DNA from: Bacteroidales bacterium UBA1756
GTDB lineage: Bacteria; Bacteroidota; Bacteroidia; Bacteroidales; WCHB1-69
Reading direction: 5' to 3'
Assembly: GCA_002314795.1 (NCBI GenBank)
Contig: DCHI01000051.1
Span: 13,330-40,198, forward strand
DNA length: 26,869 nucleotides
The translations under genes were made by a program, and so were the position numbers. Below are positions 16,099-24,479 of this stretch, in pieces (position 1 is the stretch's first letter; the number at the start of each line of letters is the position of its first letter). The notes below the pieces were generated by a model, which worked only from the letters and a program-made list of their open reading frames with translations, made no database searches and was not told the DNA's origin.

Positions 16099-19000
16099 AT
16101 GAAAAAACTTTTAGCAGTTTTTATGGTGTGTTTTGCTGTTTTTGCAGTAAACGCACAAAACTATCTCTTGCAAGAGAGTTTTGATGGAGGTGTCATTCCT
16201 ACGGGATGGACTTCCATTGACAATGATGGGGACGGATTTGAGTGGAATGCCTCCGTTTTCAGCGATGGATCTGTAAGTCATACGGGAAACGGATGCGTTG
16301 CATCTTTCTCATACGACAATGCCTCTTATACCGCGTTGACTCCTGATAACTGGCTGATTTCTCCGGCTGTTACGGTCCCCGCCGCTTCCACTACACCTAC
16401 CCTTTCTTTCTGGGCAGAGAGTACGGATGCAAGCTATCCAGAATCTATTGAAGTTCTTGTTTCCACAGGAACAACCGTAGCAGATTTTACTTCTCCTGCT
16501 ATTTTCAATCAACTGATTAGTAATTCAGAGTTTGCACAGTTCACAATTGACTTGTCTGCATACGCTGGACAAACTATTCATATTGCCTTCGTGCATAGAA
16601 ATGTTACCGATATGTTTTGCATCGCTTTGGACGATATTGAAGTTTACAACTTCACCGATCCGGTTATGACGGTTACCCCGACTTCTTTCGACTTCGGTTC
16701 TGTTATTGTTGGCAATGCTGCTACCAGAACTGCAAATGTTTTTACGGCTCTTCTTACGAGCAATGTAACCGTTACAACAGCCGCTCCTTTCAGCGTCTCT
16801 TTGGACGGAACTACCTACAACACAACGGTTTCTATGCCTACTACTGGTGGCTCTCTTTATGTTCAGTACAATCCGACCGCCGCTGGCACTCACAATGGTA
16901 CCGTCACCCTTACTTCCGGTACTCTCAATCAGACCATCACTTTGACGGGTGTTGGTGTTGATTGCTCCAACGAAGGTGCTATTCCGTATACCGAAGGTTT
17001 CAACTACAATGGCGACCTTCCTGTTTGCTGGACTTTCGTTTACGGTTCTGGCGATCCTACTGTAAATACGATTACTGCTTTTGCTGAAGATACCACTATC
17101 AACAATTATGCTGTCCGTTTCAATTCCTACAGCTCATCAAGCGATTACAATCAGTATATGATTTCTCCTGCCATTACTTACACTGGCACGGCTGCTCAAT
17201 TGGAATTGTCTGCTATGGTAAGAGCATATAATACTTCTGGAGAAAAATTTGCTTTCGGTTACTCTACCACTACTGCTGACACCAGCGCATTTATTTGGGG
17301 TGCAGAACAAACTATTTCGAGCACTACCTACGAAAATCGCTATATGCTTATTCCTTCTAACGCAAGATTTGTCGCTATCCACTATTTCTCCAACTACTTA
17401 TATTATATGTATGTTGATGAAATTTCAGTGGTTGAACCCCAACCGGAAATTCGTACAGATGTTGATACTATTGAATACGGTATCGTTTATTTAGGCGAAA
17501 ATGCAACGGATCAAGTTTCAATTGATGGTGTTGTTTTAACATCAGGCATTACTGCTACTGTTGCTGCTCCTTTCACGGTTTCTTCCGACAGCGTTAACTT
17601 CGCAGCTACTGCTACCCTTCCTCAAGTTGGTGGCACACTTTATGTGAAATATACTCCTTCAGCTGTTGCTCACGATACCGCTGTTGTTACTTTGACAGCT
17701 ACTGGCGCTACAGCCAAGACCATCACCGTTATTGGCGAAGGTTATGACTGTACAGGTGCTATCAGCGCAATTCCTTACACTGCTACTTTCAATGAAGCCA
17801 TCGTTCCTCCGCTTTGCTGGACAGCTGGTAATAGTGCGGGTCTTGCTGTTGGTCAAATGGATACCATTGGTGTAGATAACGCAATCGTTTTCACGGATGC
17901 AACGTATATGGTTACTCCTTTGATTGAAACCGCACACGAAGATATGTGGGCTTCTTTCGAATACGTCACTTACGCTGCTGTTAACGGCTATACAAGCTCA
18001 CCTGCTACCACTTTCCGCATCGGTTATTCTACCACCACCAACGATTACAGTGCATTCACTTGGGGTGCAGAAGTTGCCGCTGAAGACAACTCAGCTCTTA
18101 CATCTTACAGAGAATATGTTCCCGCTGCTGCAACCTACGTTGCTGTTGAAGTTACTGGACTTGGCTCATTCTTGTATTACGGATTCTTCCAATATCCAAG
18201 CTATCTTTTCGTTGACAACTTCACATTGGTTGAAGCTGAACCCGAAATCGTCGCTAATCCTGCTGCTATCAACTTCGGCGCTATCGAAGTTAACACTACG
18301 GCTACCGAAACTTCCAACATCACTGGCATCCGTTTGACTGAAAACATTTCAGCTACAACGGCTGCTCCTTTCTCCATTTCTATTGATGGTACTACTTTCG
18401 ATACCACTGCCGTTCTCGTTCCTGCTGGTGGCACTTTGTATGTAAGATTTGCTCCCACTGCTGAAGGTTCTTTCAATGGCACGGTTGCTCTCTCTTCCGA
18501 TACTTTGAACGCTGTTATCACCCTTTCAGGTTCTGCTAACGATTGCAGCACTCCTGCTAACCTTCCTTTCACCGAAGATTTCGAAGCTGAACTTACCGCT
18601 TGTTGGACGATTATCGACAATGATAATGATGGTAACGGATGGTACAATGTTTCAGAACTTGGTTTGGAAGCTCACGATGGTACGGGTGCTTTCACATCCG
18701 CTTCTTATATCAACAATGTTGGTGCTTTGACTCCTGACAACTGGTTGATTACTCCTGCTTTGGTTATTCCTGCTGAAGGTGGTTACATTTCCTGGTACGA
18801 TGCTGCTCAAGATGCTTCTTATCCGGAAGAACACTATGAATTGATGGTTTCCACTACTGGTACTGCAGTGGCTGACTTTACTTCCGTATGGGAAATCACC
18901 CTTTCAACTGATGCTTGGACCGAACGCGTTGTTGACTTGGCTGCCTACGCAAACCAAACCATCCACATCGCTTTCGTTCACAACGAATGTACGGACGCTT

Positions 19001-19293
19001 ATATGATGAAGATTGATGACATCAATGTTCAAGCTGGTGCTGCTCCGGTTTCTGTTGAAGAAAACGCTGCTAACGCAGTTTCTATGTACCCGAATCCTGC
19101 TGCTACCGTTTTGAACGTTTCTGCCGAAAACTTCGACAACGTCCAAATCATCAACTTCCTCGGTCAAGTTGTCTATTCAGCTAATATCACTGAAAACAAC
19201 TTCCAAATCAATGTTTCCAACCTCAGCAACGGTGTCTATTTCCTCCGTTTGAATGGTGAAAACGTTGTTACCAAGAAGTTTGTCAAAAGATAG
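16099..19293 (+). CDS. Cleaved-adhesin/choice-of-anchor J repeat protein with T9SS type A C-terminal domain
   Basis: This 1064-residue secreted protein has a signal peptide (MKKLLAVFMVCFAVFAVNA, cleavage before Gln20). Four lectin-like jelly-roll modules of the cleaved-adhesin/choice-of-anchor J type lie at about 22-187, 295-446, 552-712 and 816-979. The first and last are closest to the gingipain adhesin domain: ESFDGGVIPTGW ... LTPDNWLISPAV ... QTIHIAFVH and matching EDFEAELTACW ... LTPDNWLITPAL ... QTIHIAFVH. Between them are three Ig-like spacers (about 187-294, 446-552, 713-815), each with INFGAIEV-like and TTAAPFSVS-like strands and GGxLYVxYxP. The end (991-1064: VSMYPNPAATVLNVSAE, NLSNGVYFLRL, KKFVKR) is the Por/T9SS type A sorting domain, removed and replaced by an A-LPS anchor in known systems. 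Codon use is strongly biased to GCT, ACT and GTT, suggesting high expression. Confidence 0.93.
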   Translation: MKKLLAVFMVCFAVFAVNAQNYLLQESFDGGVIPTGWTSIDNDGDGFEWNASVFSDGSVSHTGNGCVASFSYDNASYTALTPDNWLISPAVTVPAASTTPTLSFWAESTDASYPESIEVLVSTGTTVADFTSPAIFNQLISNSEFAQFTIDLSAYAGQTIHIAFVHRNVTDMFCIALDDIEVYNFTDPVMTVTPTSFDFGSVIVGNAATRTANVFTALLTSNVTVTTAAPFSVSLDGTTYNTTVSMPTTGGSLYVQYNPTAAGTHNGTVTLTSGTLNQTITLTGVGVDCSNEGAIPYTEGFNYNGDLPVCWTFVYGSGDPTVNTITAFAEDTTINNYAVRFNSYSSSSDYNQYMISPAITYTGTAAQLELSAMVRAYNTSGEKFAFGYSTTTADTSAFIWGAEQTISSTTYENRYMLIPSNARFVAIHYFSNYLYYMYVDEISVVEPQPEIRTDVDTIEYGIVYLGENATDQVSIDGVVLTSGITATVAAPFTVSSDSVNFAATATLPQVGGTLYVKYTPSAVAHDTAVVTLTATGATAKTITVIGEGYDCTGAISAIPYTATFNEAIVPPLCWTAGNSAGLAVGQMDTIGVDNAIVFTDATYMVTPLIETAHEDMWASFEYVTYAAVNGYTSSPATTFRIGYSTTTNDYSAFTWGAEVAAEDNSALTSYREYVPAAATYVAVEVTGLGSFLYYGFFQYPSYLFVDNFTLVEAEPEIVANPAAINFGAIEVNTTATETSNITGIRLTENISATTAAPFSISIDGTTFDTTAVLVPAGGTLYVRFAPTAEGSFNGTVALSSDTLNAVITLSGSANDCSTPANLPFTEDFEAELTACWTIIDNDNDGNGWYNVSELGLEAHDGTGAFTSASYINNVGALTPDNWLITPALVIPAEGGYISWYDAAQDASYPEEHYELMVSTTGTAVADFTSVWEITLSTDAWTERVVDLAAYANQTIHIAFVHNECTDAYMMKIDDINVQAGAAPVSVEENAANAVSMYPNPAATVLNVSAENFDNVQIINFLGQVVYSANITENNFQINVSNLSNGVYFLRLNGENVVTKKFVKR

Positions 19294-19300
19294 GCTTTAT

Positions 19301-19336
19301 GAAAGTATGAAGTAGGAAGTAAAAAGTAGAAAGTTT
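19301..19336. repeat. Short tandem AAAGT-type repeat after the type A surface protein gene
   Basis: Near-7-base units (GAAAGTAT, GAAGTAG, GAAGTAA, AAAGTAG, AAAGTTT) run in series directly after the stop codon. GTATGAAG here is also inverted as CTTCATAC at about 19347-19354. It resembles, but is not identical to, the 9-base array at 11857-11919. Confidence 0.5.
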
Positions 19337-19370
19337 TTATTGAAAGCTTCATACTGTATATGACAATAAG

Positions 19371-19402
19371 AAAGTCCTCGTTGAAAAACGGGGACTTTTT
19401 TT
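19371..19402 (+). terminator. Intrinsic terminator of the type A surface protein gene
   Basis: A 12-base stem AAAGTCCTCGTT/AACGGGGACTTT with one T-G wobble and a GAAA tetraloop (19383-19386) is followed by a T run ending at 19402. Confidence 0.92.
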
Positions 19403-19447
19403 ATCTTTTAATGAAAAAATGGTCGCCAAACTTCGTGATTTAATTTG

Positions 19448-19455
19448 TACTTTTG
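19448..19455 (+). promoter_or_regulatory. -7 promoter element for gcvP
   Basis: TACTTTTG matches TAnnTTTG, 46 bases before the gcvP ATG. No clear -33 TTTG at the right distance. No glycine riboswitch fold was recognised in the short leader. Confidence 0.6.
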
Positions 19456-19501
19456 CACCTCGTTTTGAAAAATAATTCTTTAATCTAAAAAATATAAATC
19501 A

Positions 19502-22366
19502 ATGATTATCAAAGACGATTTTACAACCAGACACAATGGTCCTTCCTATGAGGAAGCCCAGAAAATGTTACAGACCATCGGCGTCAAATCCATCGATGAA
19601 TTGATAGAAAAGACCGTTCCGGCTGCCATCCGTCTCCCGAAGCCACTTGATCTTCCCGCTGGCTTGCAAGAAGGTGAATACCTGAATGTTATCAACGCAA
19701 AAATGGCAAAGAACAAAATGTACCGTTCTTTCATCGGTATGGGTCATTACAACACCTACACCCCAGCGGTTATTCTTCGCAACATTTTTGAAAATCCGGG
19801 TTGGTACACCGCCTATACTCCTTACCAGGCAGAAATTTCACAAGGCCGTATCGAAGCCCTCCTCAATTATCAAACGATGGTCAGCTCTTTGACCGCTATG
19901 CCGTTGGCAAACGCTTCTATGTTGGATGAAGCAACTGCCGCCGGCGAAATGATGCTGATGTTCTTCCGTTGCCGCACCCGCGAACAACAGAAAAACAACG
20001 TCTGCAAGTATTTCGTTTCCGAAGACGTTTTTGAACACGTCGTTGGCGTTATGCAAACCAATGCCGCTCCCCACGGTATCGAAATCGTGGTTGGCGATGC
20101 CGACAAAGTTCAGTTGGACAATACTTTCTTTGGTGCGATGGTTCAATATCCGAACCAGCACGGAGAAATCCACGACTTTTCCGCTTTTACAGCTAAATGT
20201 CACGAACTCAATATCTTCGTTGGCGTAGCTACCGACTTGTACGCACTTACGTTGCTCACGCCTCCAGGCGAATGGGGCGCCGACTGTGTGACCGGTTCCA
20301 CCCAGCGTTTCGGTATTCCGATGGGCTACGGTTCTCCTGCTGCCGGTTTCTTCGCTTGCACCGAAGAATTCAAACGCCAAATGCCTGGCCGTATCATCGG
20401 TATCACCGTGGACGCAGAAGGCAACCGTGCCGTCCGTATGGCACTCCAGATGCGTGAACAGCACATCAAACGCGAAAAAGCCACTTCCAACATCTGTACC
20501 GCCAGCGCTCTTACCGCCATTATGGCCGGTTTCTACGCAATGTGGCACGGACCGAAGGGCTTGAAAGACAAGGCCACCAAAATCAATGTCCTGGCTGGCG
20601 TCTTGGCTCGCGAATCCAAAAAGTATGGTTTCAAACCAACCGAAAATTTCTTCGATACCGTTTGCTTCGGCTGCCCCGACGGTGTGACTGCCGCCGACGT
20701 TCGCAAAGTCGCCTTGGAAAGCAAACTCAATTTCCAATATTGGAACGATTGCCCGAAGTGTGTCACCATTTCTTTGGACGAAACGGTCGTCTTGGAAGAC
20801 GTCAACAATATCTTGGCTGTTTTTGCCAAAGCCGCTAAGAAGGAATTTACCCCATTTGTATGCGACGGCAGCTGCGGAGTTCCCCAGTTGACCATCCCCG
20901 CCAACTTGCAACGTAAATCAGAATTCTTAACGCAAAACATCTTCCATAAATATCATTCAGAAACGGAAATGATGCGTTATATGAAAGATTTGGAAATCAA
21001 GGACTTGTCGTTGAATCGCGCGATGATTCCGCTCGGATCTTGTACGATGAAGCTGAATGCCGCTGCTGAAATGCTCCCGTTGAGCTGGACCGCAACTTGC
21101 AATATTCACCCCTTCGCTCCTGCAGAACAAACCGAAGGTTACCGTGAAATGATTGACGAAATGAGCCACTGGCTTTGCACCATCACCGGTTTCAAGGCGA
21201 TGTCTTTCCAGCCGAACTCCGGTGCTGCCGGTGAATATGCCGGTCTGACCGTCATCCGTAACTATCTCCACCACATTGGTCAAGGTCATCGCAACATCTG
21301 CTTGATTCCTGCTTCTGCACACGGAACCAACCCCGCTTCGTCTGCAAAGGCCGGTTTCCAAGTCTGTGTCGTCAAATCCACCGAAGATGGTGAAATCGAT
21401 GTCAACGACTTGCGCGAAAAGGCAGAAGCCAACCGCGACAACCTCGCTTGTTTGATGATTACCTATCCGTCCACCCACGGTGTTTTTGAGGAAGCTGTCC
21501 TCGATATTATCAAGATTGTCCACGAAAACGGCGGTCAGGTTTATATGGACGGTGCCAATATGAATGCACAGGTCGGTTTGACATCTCCCGGCACGATGGG
21601 CGCTGACGTTTGCCACCTGAACTTGCACAAGACGTTTGCTATGCCTCACGGTGGTGGCGGCCCTGGCGTTGGAACCATCTGCGTGGCTGAACATTTGGTG
21701 GATTTCTTGCCGAATCACGCTCTCGCAACCGTTGGTGGCGCTCACGGTAGTCAGGTGGCAGCATCTCCTTATGGAAGTGCCTACCTCTTGCCGATTACCT
21801 ACGGTTATATGAAGATGCTCGGTGGCGAAGGCCTCAAGCACGTGACCGAATGGGCTATCTTGAATGCCAATTACATCCGCGCTCGTTTGCAGAACGACTA
21901 TAAGATTTTGTACACGGGTAAAAATGGTATGTGCGCTCACGAAATGATTTTGGACTGCAACGAATTTGAAAGAAGTTGCGGCGTTCAGGTCGGTGACATT
22001 GCTAAACGATTGATGGACTATGGTTTCCACGCTCCGACAGTCGCATTCCCTGTTCACGGTACCTTGATGGTTGAACCGACCGAAAGCGAACCGCTGAGTG
22101 AACTCGACCGTTTCTGTGACGCGATGTTGTCCATCCGTCAGGAAATCCGTGACATTGAAGCGGGCAAAGCCGACAAGACGAACAACGTCATCAAGCGTGC
22201 TCCTCACACGATGGGTGTTATCTGTGCCGATACGTGGGACAGACCATATACTCGTCAGCAGGCCGCCTTCCCGATGGCTGCTACGTCTGAAAAATACTGG
22301 CCGACAGTCAGCAAGATTGACGACGCTTTCGGAGATAGAAATCTGGTTTGCGTCTTAGAAAAATAG
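19502..22366 (+). CDS. gcvP: Glycine dehydrogenase (decarboxylating), glycine cleavage P-protein
   Basis: The P-protein decarboxylates glycine and passes the aminomethyl group to the lipoyl arm of H-protein, giving CO2 and feeding one-carbon units to tetrahydrofolate. This 954-residue chain is the fused form with both homologous halves. The N-terminal half starts FTTRHNGPSYEEAQKML and contains the family motif SFIGMGHYNTYTPAVILRN. The C-terminal half holds the PLP site, with the Schiff-base lysine at about Lys710 in NLHKTFAMPHGGGGPGVG, and PLGSCTMKLNAAAEM. Length matches the usual 950-960. No gcvT, gcvH or lpd lies nearby, so the gene stands alone between its own -7 box and terminator. Confidence 0.97.
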   Translation: MIIKDDFTTRHNGPSYEEAQKMLQTIGVKSIDELIEKTVPAAIRLPKPLDLPAGLQEGEYLNVINAKMAKNKMYRSFIGMGHYNTYTPAVILRNIFENPGWYTAYTPYQAEISQGRIEALLNYQTMVSSLTAMPLANASMLDEATAAGEMMLMFFRCRTREQQKNNVCKYFVSEDVFEHVVGVMQTNAAPHGIEIVVGDADKVQLDNTFFGAMVQYPNQHGEIHDFSAFTAKCHELNIFVGVATDLYALTLLTPPGEWGADCVTGSTQRFGIPMGYGSPAAGFFACTEEFKRQMPGRIIGITVDAEGNRAVRMALQMREQHIKREKATSNICTASALTAIMAGFYAMWHGPKGLKDKATKINVLAGVLARESKKYGFKPTENFFDTVCFGCPDGVTAADVRKVALESKLNFQYWNDCPKCVTISLDETVVLEDVNNILAVFAKAAKKEFTPFVCDGSCGVPQLTIPANLQRKSEFLTQNIFHKYHSETEMMRYMKDLEIKDLSLNRAMIPLGSCTMKLNAAAEMLPLSWTATCNIHPFAPAEQTEGYREMIDEMSHWLCTITGFKAMSFQPNSGAAGEYAGLTVIRNYLHHIGQGHRNICLIPASAHGTNPASSAKAGFQVCVVKSTEDGEIDVNDLREKAEANRDNLACLMITYPSTHGVFEEAVLDIIKIVHENGGQVYMDGANMNAQVGLTSPGTMGADVCHLNLHKTFAMPHGGGGPGVGTICVAEHLVDFLPNHALATVGGAHGSQVAASPYGSAYLLPITYGYMKMLGGEGLKHVTEWAILNANYIRARLQNDYKILYTGKNGMCAHEMILDCNEFERSCGVQVGDIAKRLMDYGFHAPTVAFPVHGTLMVEPTESEPLSELDRFCDAMLSIRQEIRDIEAGKADKTNNVIKRAPHTMGVICADTWDRPYTRQQAAFPMAATSEKYWPTVSKIDDAFGDRNLVCVLEK

Positions 22367-22383
22367 TAGAATTTATCTGACCG

Positions 22384-22422
22384 AAAAACGGGCTTTCAAA
22401 AATATGTGAGCCCGTTTTTTTT
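22384..22422 (+). terminator. Intrinsic terminator of gcvP
   Basis: Stem AACGGGCT/AGCCCGTT (22387-22394 and 22409-22416), extended by an A run on the left and T run to 22422 on the right. The loop is 14 bases. Confidence 0.9.
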
Positions 22423-22434
22423 GTATAAATAATG

Positions 22435-22442
22435 TATTTTTG
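22435..22442 (+). promoter_or_regulatory. -7 promoter element for the HicB-like gene
   Basis: TATTTTTG matches TAnnTTTG, 20 bases before the ATG at 22463. The -33 position falls inside the gcvP terminator stem. Confidence 0.55.
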
Positions 22443-22462
22443 CAGCCGCAAAATTAGTAATT

Positions 22463-22678
22463 ATGGAATACGCAATTGTCTTAGAAAAAATGGAAAATGG
22501 CAGATGGTTTTGTCAATGCGAACAAGTTCCGGAAGCTGTTACACAAGGACATACTATTGATGAAGCCAAGAATAACATCAAAGAAGCCATAGCACTGGTT
22601 TTGGAAACTAAAAAGGAGCTTACCAGAAAAGAATATGTAGGACGTCGAAATTTGCGTTACGGCTTTGCAATTCTCTAA
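22463..22678 (+). CDS. HicB-like antitoxin-family protein, without a HicA partner
   Basis: This 71-residue protein has the HicB/UPF0150 partial RNase H-like fold: MEYAIVLEKMENGRWFCQCEQVPEAVTQGHTIDEAKNNIKEA. The GxxxxxCxxxPxAxxxGxxxxEAxxNxxEA spacing is characteristic. In hicAB pairs this domain neutralises the HicA mRNA interferase. No HicA-like frame (about 60 residues with a conserved Gly-Ser-His) is seen on either side: gcvP ends 96 bases before it and an exported protein gene follows. No added DNA-binding domain is visible at the C-terminus, though RRNLRYG is basic. It may be an orphan antitoxin or a domain with a different role. It probably shares a transcript with the next gene. Confidence 0.75.
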   Translation: MEYAIVLEKMENGRWFCQCEQVPEAVTQGHTIDEAKNNIKEAIALVLETKKELTRKEYVGRRNLRYGFAIL

Positions 22679-22703
22679 TATTAGTATGAAAAGAACGAAA
22701 CTT

Positions 22704-24272
22704 ATGAAAAAAATCATTATTTCCCTTGCATTGATTTTGCTTGCTTTCGGGCTGAATGCTCAAAAAGCGAAGAATGGGGGAGCAGCGAAATCGTTCGGAA
22801 AAGTGGCAGTCGTTGTGGATGCTTGCTCGTATGAATGGACTCAAAATCAGTACGATTACATAAAATCTACGGAAAAAGCATCTGTTGATGCTCGTGCCGA
22901 ATTATTTGATTTCGTAGTCAAAATGTTGAAGGAAGAAGCTTGCAATGTTTTGAATGACAATCAGAACGAATACGACAAGATTCAGAAAACGAAGGATTAT
23001 GATCAGCTGGAAGAACTACTCAATGACTATTATCCCGTACTCCAAAAGCAGAAAGCCGACTATTTGCTCGTGGTGGAATGTTCCGAGTGGGTGGAAGAGT
23101 CGCAGTTTCATACACAGCGAGTCCATTGTGACTGGATCGATTTGAAAAACAATTTGGTTCGTTCAACGGATTTCAAGGGAAATCGGATTGATGAGAATGC
23201 GTCCAACGCAGCGGTTTTTCAGAAAAACAGCAAGCTCGCCATTCAAAAAAAACTACGTCAGTTCGTCCGCAACCAGGTTGCCTTGAACTTCAACGTTTCC
23301 AAAATAGAAGGAAAAAATGTCTCACTCGTCACCGACGGCCCGTTTGTGACAGCGCAAGAAGGTGACATCTTCTCATTGTATGAACTTACTGATGCAAAGG
23401 CCACTATCGCCGGTCAAAAGGTATTGTTTAAGATTCCACATTTGACTACGAAATGTCGTTTTGTTTCAATGGAAAAAAATGCCGTTGTTGCAGAAACAGG
23501 TGCCAAGTCGCTTCTCCCTGACGGACTTGTGGCCACTTATTCCGACGTTGTCCCTCCTACGGGAAAAATCTTTTCTCGTGCGACGTTCGTCCCTATGACC
23601 TACGATTTGTCAAAATGCTCCGGCTGGGTGGCTAAACGCATTAACAATGTGATAAAGACGACGTTATGTGAGAAAAATGGTGTCGTTCTGTCGATTCAAA
23701 CGGGCAGAATGATGACGAAATCTGCAAATGAACATTCGGATTCCATCGTGAATTTTCAGGTGGTTGTCGAAAATTTCAAACTTGAATCGCAGCAACTATC
23801 CTTGGATGTGGTCGTCCGCAATTCGATGACGAACCATATCGTGAAAAAGGTGACATTGACGGAGGTCTCCATTTCTGATTTGGAGGCACGTGTCGAATCG
23901 GCGTTAGACAATCTCTTCTTTGCGCCTTGTTCCGTGTCATTTTCGGATGCCACTCACGTCGTCATCTATTCGGAAGCAATGATGAATTGTCCGGAAGATG
24001 CTTATTTTAAAATTTTGAAAATAACTCCACCCTCAGGTAAGAGTGTGAAAATAAGTGCGGTTCCGAAAGAACTGCCTATTGATTTGAAATTGGTAAAGCA
24101 ACAAGGACCTATGTTGGAGTGTGTGGTTTTTGGCGATATGAAAAAAGTGACCAGCGGTCTGACATCGGAAGATTCGTTCGTCTTCGTAACCAATTCTGGC
24201 CCGAGTGATTCCGCCGTTTCGGGCCAGAATCTTCCCGCCAAAGCAGATTCGAGAGCCAAAAAGAGAATGTAG
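22704..24272 (+). CDS. Exported protein of unknown function
   Basis: This 522-residue protein is not recognised. The start at 22704 is preferred because it begins a clean signal peptide (MKKIIISLALILLAFGLNA, cleavage before Gln20). In-frame ATGs at 22686 and 22665 are alternatives; the last overlaps the HicB-like gene. The mature protein has no lipobox, no membrane helix and no sorting domain at the end, so it is probably periplasmic. Residues about 28-200 are mixed helical with a charged segment (NDNQNEYDKIQKTKDYDQLEELL). The middle and C-terminal parts look beta-rich, with LVTDGPFVTAQEGDIFSLYEL near residue 205-230. The tail is Ser/Ala/Lys-rich. A CsgG/TolB-N-like fold is possible from KVAVVVDACSYEW but not supported further. 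A hairpin terminator follows 21 bases after the stop. Confidence 0.8.
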   Translation: MKKIIISLALILLAFGLNAQKAKNGGAAKSFGKVAVVVDACSYEWTQNQYDYIKSTEKASVDARAELFDFVVKMLKEEACNVLNDNQNEYDKIQKTKDYDQLEELLNDYYPVLQKQKADYLLVVECSEWVEESQFHTQRVHCDWIDLKNNLVRSTDFKGNRIDENASNAAVFQKNSKLAIQKKLRQFVRNQVALNFNVSKIEGKNVSLVTDGPFVTAQEGDIFSLYELTDAKATIAGQKVLFKIPHLTTKCRFVSMEKNAVVAETGAKSLLPDGLVATYSDVVPPTGKIFSRATFVPMTYDLSKCSGWVAKRINNVIKTTLCEKNGVVLSIQTGRMMTKSANEHSDSIVNFQVVVENFKLESQQLSLDVVVRNSMTNHIVKKVTLTEVSISDLEARVESALDNLFFAPCSVSFSDATHVVIYSEAMMNCPEDAYFKILKITPPSGKSVKISAVPKELPIDLKLVKQQGPMLECVVFGDMKKVTSGLTSEDSFVFVTNSGPSDSAVSGQNLPAKADSRAKKRM

Positions 24273-24293
24273 TTTGCACATAGAATAACTGAT

Positions 24294-24332
24294 GAAGCGG
24301 GAATGGGGTTCTGTTCCCGCTTTCTGTTTCTT
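24294..24332 (+). terminator. Intrinsic terminator of the unknown exported protein gene
   Basis: Stem AAGCGGGAA/TTCCCGCTT (24295-24303 and 24314-24322), loop TGGGGTTCTG, then a T-rich tail TTTCTGTTTCTT. Confidence 0.82.
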
Positions 24333-24361
24333 ACAACGTCCTTCGTTAGAGTCAAAATTAC

Positions 24362-24423
24362 ATTATGATATTATTTTATCAATATTTGCGGCATTATCAT
24401 TAAAAATCATAATATAATATTAT
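24362..24423. promoter_or_regulatory. A/T palindromes upstream of hipB, possible HipB operators
   Basis: ATTATGAT (24362-24369) is inverted as ATCATAAT (24406-24413), and a perfect 10-base palindrome ATAATATTAT follows (24414-24423). ATATTATTTT also occurs twice in the region. HipB proteins repress their own operon by binding paired inverted sites, so these are candidate operators. The extreme A/T content makes chance palindromes likely. Confidence 0.35.
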
Positions 24424-24451
24424 TTTGTGCTATAAGATGAATATTTATTAT

Positions 24452-24459
24452 TACTTTTG
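24452..24459 (+). promoter_or_regulatory. -7 promoter element for hipBA
   Basis: TACTTTTG matches TAnnTTTG, 20 bases before the hipB ATG. A TTTG at 24424-24427 is 24 bases upstream, slightly too far for a standard -33 box. Confidence 0.6.
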
Positions 24460-24479
24460 CAGCGTTAAAAGAAAGTATA

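Noticed and set aside
19838..22207. Long open frames of 357 and 416 residues on the minus strand opposite gcvP
   Set aside because: They lie fully antisense to a well-conserved gcvP, have no family motifs, and reflect its codon bias.
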